Positions 6,176 through 7,966 of a stretch of DNA of 7,966 nt are shown one piece after another (within the stretch, counting starts at the first letter, position 1; each line of letters opens with the position of its first letter). Location of the stretch: positions 1 through 7,966 of the forward strand of contig CAZNIP010000120.1 of assembly GCA_964573115.1 (NCBI GenBank). Direction: 5' to 3'. The translations under genes were made by a program, and so were the position numbers. The notes under the pieces are model-generated. The model searched no databases and was not told where the DNA came from. It saw only the letters and a list, made by a program, of their open reading frames with translations. The DNA is from CAYOID01 sp964573115 (GTDB taxonomy: Bacteria; Desulfobacterota; Desulfovibrionia; Desulfovibrionales; Desulfothermaceae).

Positions 6176-7431
6176 CCGAAAAGATCCTGGGGCTGCACAG
6201 CAGCGAAGATGTCGAGGGCCCGGGCCAGATCCTGCAGTGCCGGGTCTCCAAGGTGCTGGCCAACGACATCACCGCCCCCCTGGCCATCCGCTCCTTTGAA
6301 AACATGGGCGCGGACAGGGTCTTTGACCCGGAACGGGTCATCCTGGTCAGCGACCATTTCACCCCGAACAAGGACATCGACTCGGCCGAGCAGGTCAAGA
6401 CCGTCCGGGAGTTTGCCCGCAGGACGGGGCTGACGCACTACTATGAGGGAGGCCGGTCCGGGGTTGAGCATGCCCTCCTGCCTGAACTCGGCCTGGTGGG
6501 TCCAGGGGAGATCGTGGTCGGCGCGGACAGCCACACCTGCACTTACGGCGGTCTGGGCGCATTTGCCACCGGGCTTGGGAGCACGGACATCGCCGCGGCC
6601 ATGGTTCTCGGGGAGACATGGTTCAAGGTCCCGGCTTCCATCCGGGTGGAGATGCACGGCGACCTGCCCCGGTATGTGGGGGGGAAAGACGTGATCCTCG
6701 AGCTCATCGGCAGGATCGGCGTGGACGGGGCCCTGTACAAGGTCCTGGAATTTGACGGCCCCGGCCTGTCGCAGCTGGGCGTCGAGGCCAGGCTGACCAT
6801 CGCCAACATGGCCATTGAAGCCGGAGGCAAGGCCGGACTCTTCCCGGCTGACGAGGCCACCCTGCGCTACCTGACCCGGGCCGGGCGAAACAACGATCAG
6901 CCCATCGGCCCGGACTCCGACGCGATGTACGAACAGGTCCTGGACATGGATCTCGGGCAGCTCACACCCCGGGTGGCCTGCCCTCATCTTCCGGACAATG
7001 TCCGCCCGGTCGACGATCTCGACGGGGTCGAGCTGGATCAGGTGGTCATCGGGTCCTGCACCAATGGACGGATCACCGACCTGCGCGAAGCTGCCGGGAT
7101 CCTTCAGGGCAGAAAGGTCGCCAGGGACGTCAGGCTCATCGTGATCCCGGCCACGCCGGCCATTTACTCCCAGGCCCTCAAAGAGGGCCTGCTCAACGTG
7201 TTCATGGAGGCCGGGGCCGTGATCGGTCCGCCGACCTGCGGCCCATGCCTCGGGGGACACATGGGCATTCTGGCCTCTGGCGAGACCTGTCTGGCCACGA
7301 CGAATCGGAACTTCAAGGGCCGGATGGGCAGCCTGGAGAGCCAGCTCTACCTGTCGGGCCCAGAAGTGGCCGCAGCCAGCGCGGTCGCCGGCCGGATCAG
7401 CCATCCGGCCCGGGTCATGCAAAGCTCCTAA
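6160..7431 (+). CDS. leuC: 3-isopropylmalate dehydratase large subunit
   Basis: With LeuD it isomerises 2-isopropylmalate to 3-isopropylmalate using a [4Fe-4S] cluster. The 423-residue length is that of the shorter LeuC type found in archaea and many deltaproteobacteria, rather than the roughly 466-residue E. coli type. Cluster ligands are visible as Cys300 in GSCTNGR and Cys360 and Cys363 in PPTCGPCLGG. Other aconitase-family blocks are SDHFTPNKD (64-72), GADSHTCTYGGLGAFATGLG (121-140) and TTNRNFKGRMG (380-390). The ATG at 6160 lies inside the end of leuA (16-base overlap) and has an extended purine Shine-Dalgarno, with GGAGG ending 7 bases upstream, so translation is probably coupled. Homoaconitase and 2,3-dimethylmalate dehydratase belong to the same superfamily; the leuA and leuD neighbours decide for leucine. 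Confidence 0.96.
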   Translation: MGKSLAEKILGLHSSEDVEGPGQILQCRVSKVLANDITAPLAIRSFENMGADRVFDPERVILVSDHFTPNKDIDSAEQVKTVREFARRTGLTHYYEGGRSGVEHALLPELGLVGPGEIVVGADSHTCTYGGLGAFATGLGSTDIAAAMVLGETWFKVPASIRVEMHGDLPRYVGGKDVILELIGRIGVDGALYKVLEFDGPGLSQLGVEARLTIANMAIEAGGKAGLFPADEATLRYLTRAGRNNDQPIGPDSDAMYEQVLDMDLGQLTPRVACPHLPDNVRPVDDLDGVELDQVVIGSCTNGRITDLREAAGILQGRKVARDVRLIVIPATPAIYSQALKEGLLNVFMEAGAVIGPPTCGPCLGGHMGILASGETCLATTNRNFKGRMGSLESQLYLSGPEVAAASAVAGRISHPARVMQSS

Positions 7432-7441
7432 GGAGGCACAG

Positions 7442-7966
7442 ATGCAGTTTCATGGCACAGCGCACACTGTCGGGGCCCATGTGGACACCGATGCGATCAT
7501 CCCAGCCAAATTCCTGGTCTCCACAGAACCCGAAGTCCTGGGGGAGCACTGCATGGCCGGACTGGACCCGGACTGGGTGAAGACCATTCAGCCCGGGGAC
7601 ATCCTGGTGGCCGGGCCCAACTTCGGCTGCGGGTCGTCCAGGGAGCATGCCCCTCTGGCCCTGCTCGGGGCCGGCATTCCTGTGGTCATCGCCCACAGCT
7701 TCGCCAGGATCTTCTATCGCAACGGCTTCAACATGGGGCTTGTCCTCCTTGAAGTGGGCGACGAGGTCGGGTCGATCCAGGAAGGGGACGAGCTGCAGGT
7801 GGACCTGGACCAGGGGGCCATTCATGACCTGACCGCCTCCAGGCAGGTCCGTTTTGCCCCGCTACCGGACTTCATGAAGGACCTCCTGATGAAGGGCGGT
7901 CTGGTGAACTATGTCCGCGACAGGCTGCAGAAGACAGAGGACAGAAGACAGAGGACAGAGGACAGA
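7442..7966 (+). CDS. leuD: 3-isopropylmalate dehydratase small subunit (open at right edge, repeat-encoded tail)
   Basis: Small subunit of the LeuCD isomerase, forming the swivelling domain that closes the active site. The translation begins MQFHGTAHTVGAHVDTDAII and contains PAKFL (21-25), GPNFGCGSSREHAP (58-71), AHSFARIFYRNGFNMGL (84-100) and a C-terminal GGLVNYVRDRL (152-162), which is about where short-type LeuD proteins end (roughly 162-170 residues). Here no stop follows: residues 163-175 (QKTEDRRQRTEDR) are encoded by a 7-bp tandem repeat and the frame is still open at the window edge. The core is intact, so the enzyme should work if the tail is tolerated. AAGGAGG (7430-7436) is 5 bases before the ATG and overlaps the leuC stop TAA. 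Confidence 0.95.
   Translation, partial: MQFHGTAHTVGAHVDTDAIIPAKFLVSTEPEVLGEHCMAGLDPDWVKTIQPGDILVAGPNFGCGSSREHAPLALLGAGIPVVIAHSFARIFYRNGFNMGLVLLEVGDEVGSIQEGDELQVDLDQGAIHDLTASRQVRFAPLPDFMKDLLMKGGLVNYVRDRLQKTEDRRQRTEDR
7929..7966 (+). repeat. 7-bp tandem repeat AGARGAC at the 3' end of leuD
   Basis: Five consecutive heptamers are present: AGAAGAC, AGAGGAC, AGAAGAC, AGAGGAC, AGAGGAC, then AGA at the edge. The array contains no T, so no stop codon is possible in any of its three forward frames. Nothing like it occurs elsewhere in the window. Because 7 is not a multiple of 3, gain or loss of one unit would shift the frame beyond the array. It may continue past the window. Confidence 0.9.

Noticed and set aside
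6172..7422. 416-residue open frame on the minus strand opposite leuC
   Set aside because: leuC is unmistakable on the other strand; the antisense product is a GC-bias shadow with no recognisable domain.
1..7966. Search for mobile elements, CRISPR arrays, defence genes, tRNA or rRNA
   Set aside because: Nothing of these kinds is visible; apart from the short repeats listed, the window is fully explained by transport, lipid and leucine genes.

Overview
The window is GC-rich, gene-dense bacterial chromosome with eight protein-coding genes in two divergent groups. Gene content, the short-form Psd, the CDP-alcohol-transferase-type PssA and the order psd-pssA-leuA-leuC-leuD fit a sulfate-reducing deltaproteobacterium of the Desulfovibrio kind (Desulfovibrionales). 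That placement rests on remembered gene order and protein style, not on a search.

Left part, minus strand (reading from about 2680 down to 1): a polar amino acid ABC importer of the AapJQMP type. The periplasmic binding protein (aapJ) comes first, followed by permease aapQ and the first 115 residues of permease aapM, which runs off the left edge. The ATPase (aapP) would be expected beyond position 1. An 8-bp inverted repeat lies between aapJ and aapQ, and aapQ and aapM are separated by a single base.

Middle (about 2683-3029): a 347-bp divergent control region with no gene. It holds a candidate promoter in each direction, an 11-bp direct repeat spaced 31 bp apart just downstream of the predicted aapJ promoter, and a perfect 16-bp palindrome between the two -35 elements.

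Right part, plus strand: psd and pssA, which together make phosphatidylethanolamine from CDP-diacylglycerol and serine, followed by leuA, leuC and leuD, which convert 2-oxoisovalerate to 3-isopropylmalate in leucine synthesis. No terminator is visible between the lipid pair and the leu genes, so they may be one transcript. leuA and leuC overlap by 16 bases, and the leuC stop codon overlaps the leuD ribosome binding site. leuB is not in the window.

The oddest feature is at the right edge. Where LeuD normally ends, the reading frame runs without a stop into a T-free 7-bp tandem repeat (AGARGAC, five copies plus 3 bases) that reaches the window end. The rest is ordinary biosynthesis and transport; I see no defence system, mobile element, CRISPR array, tRNA, rRNA or undescribed multigene system.
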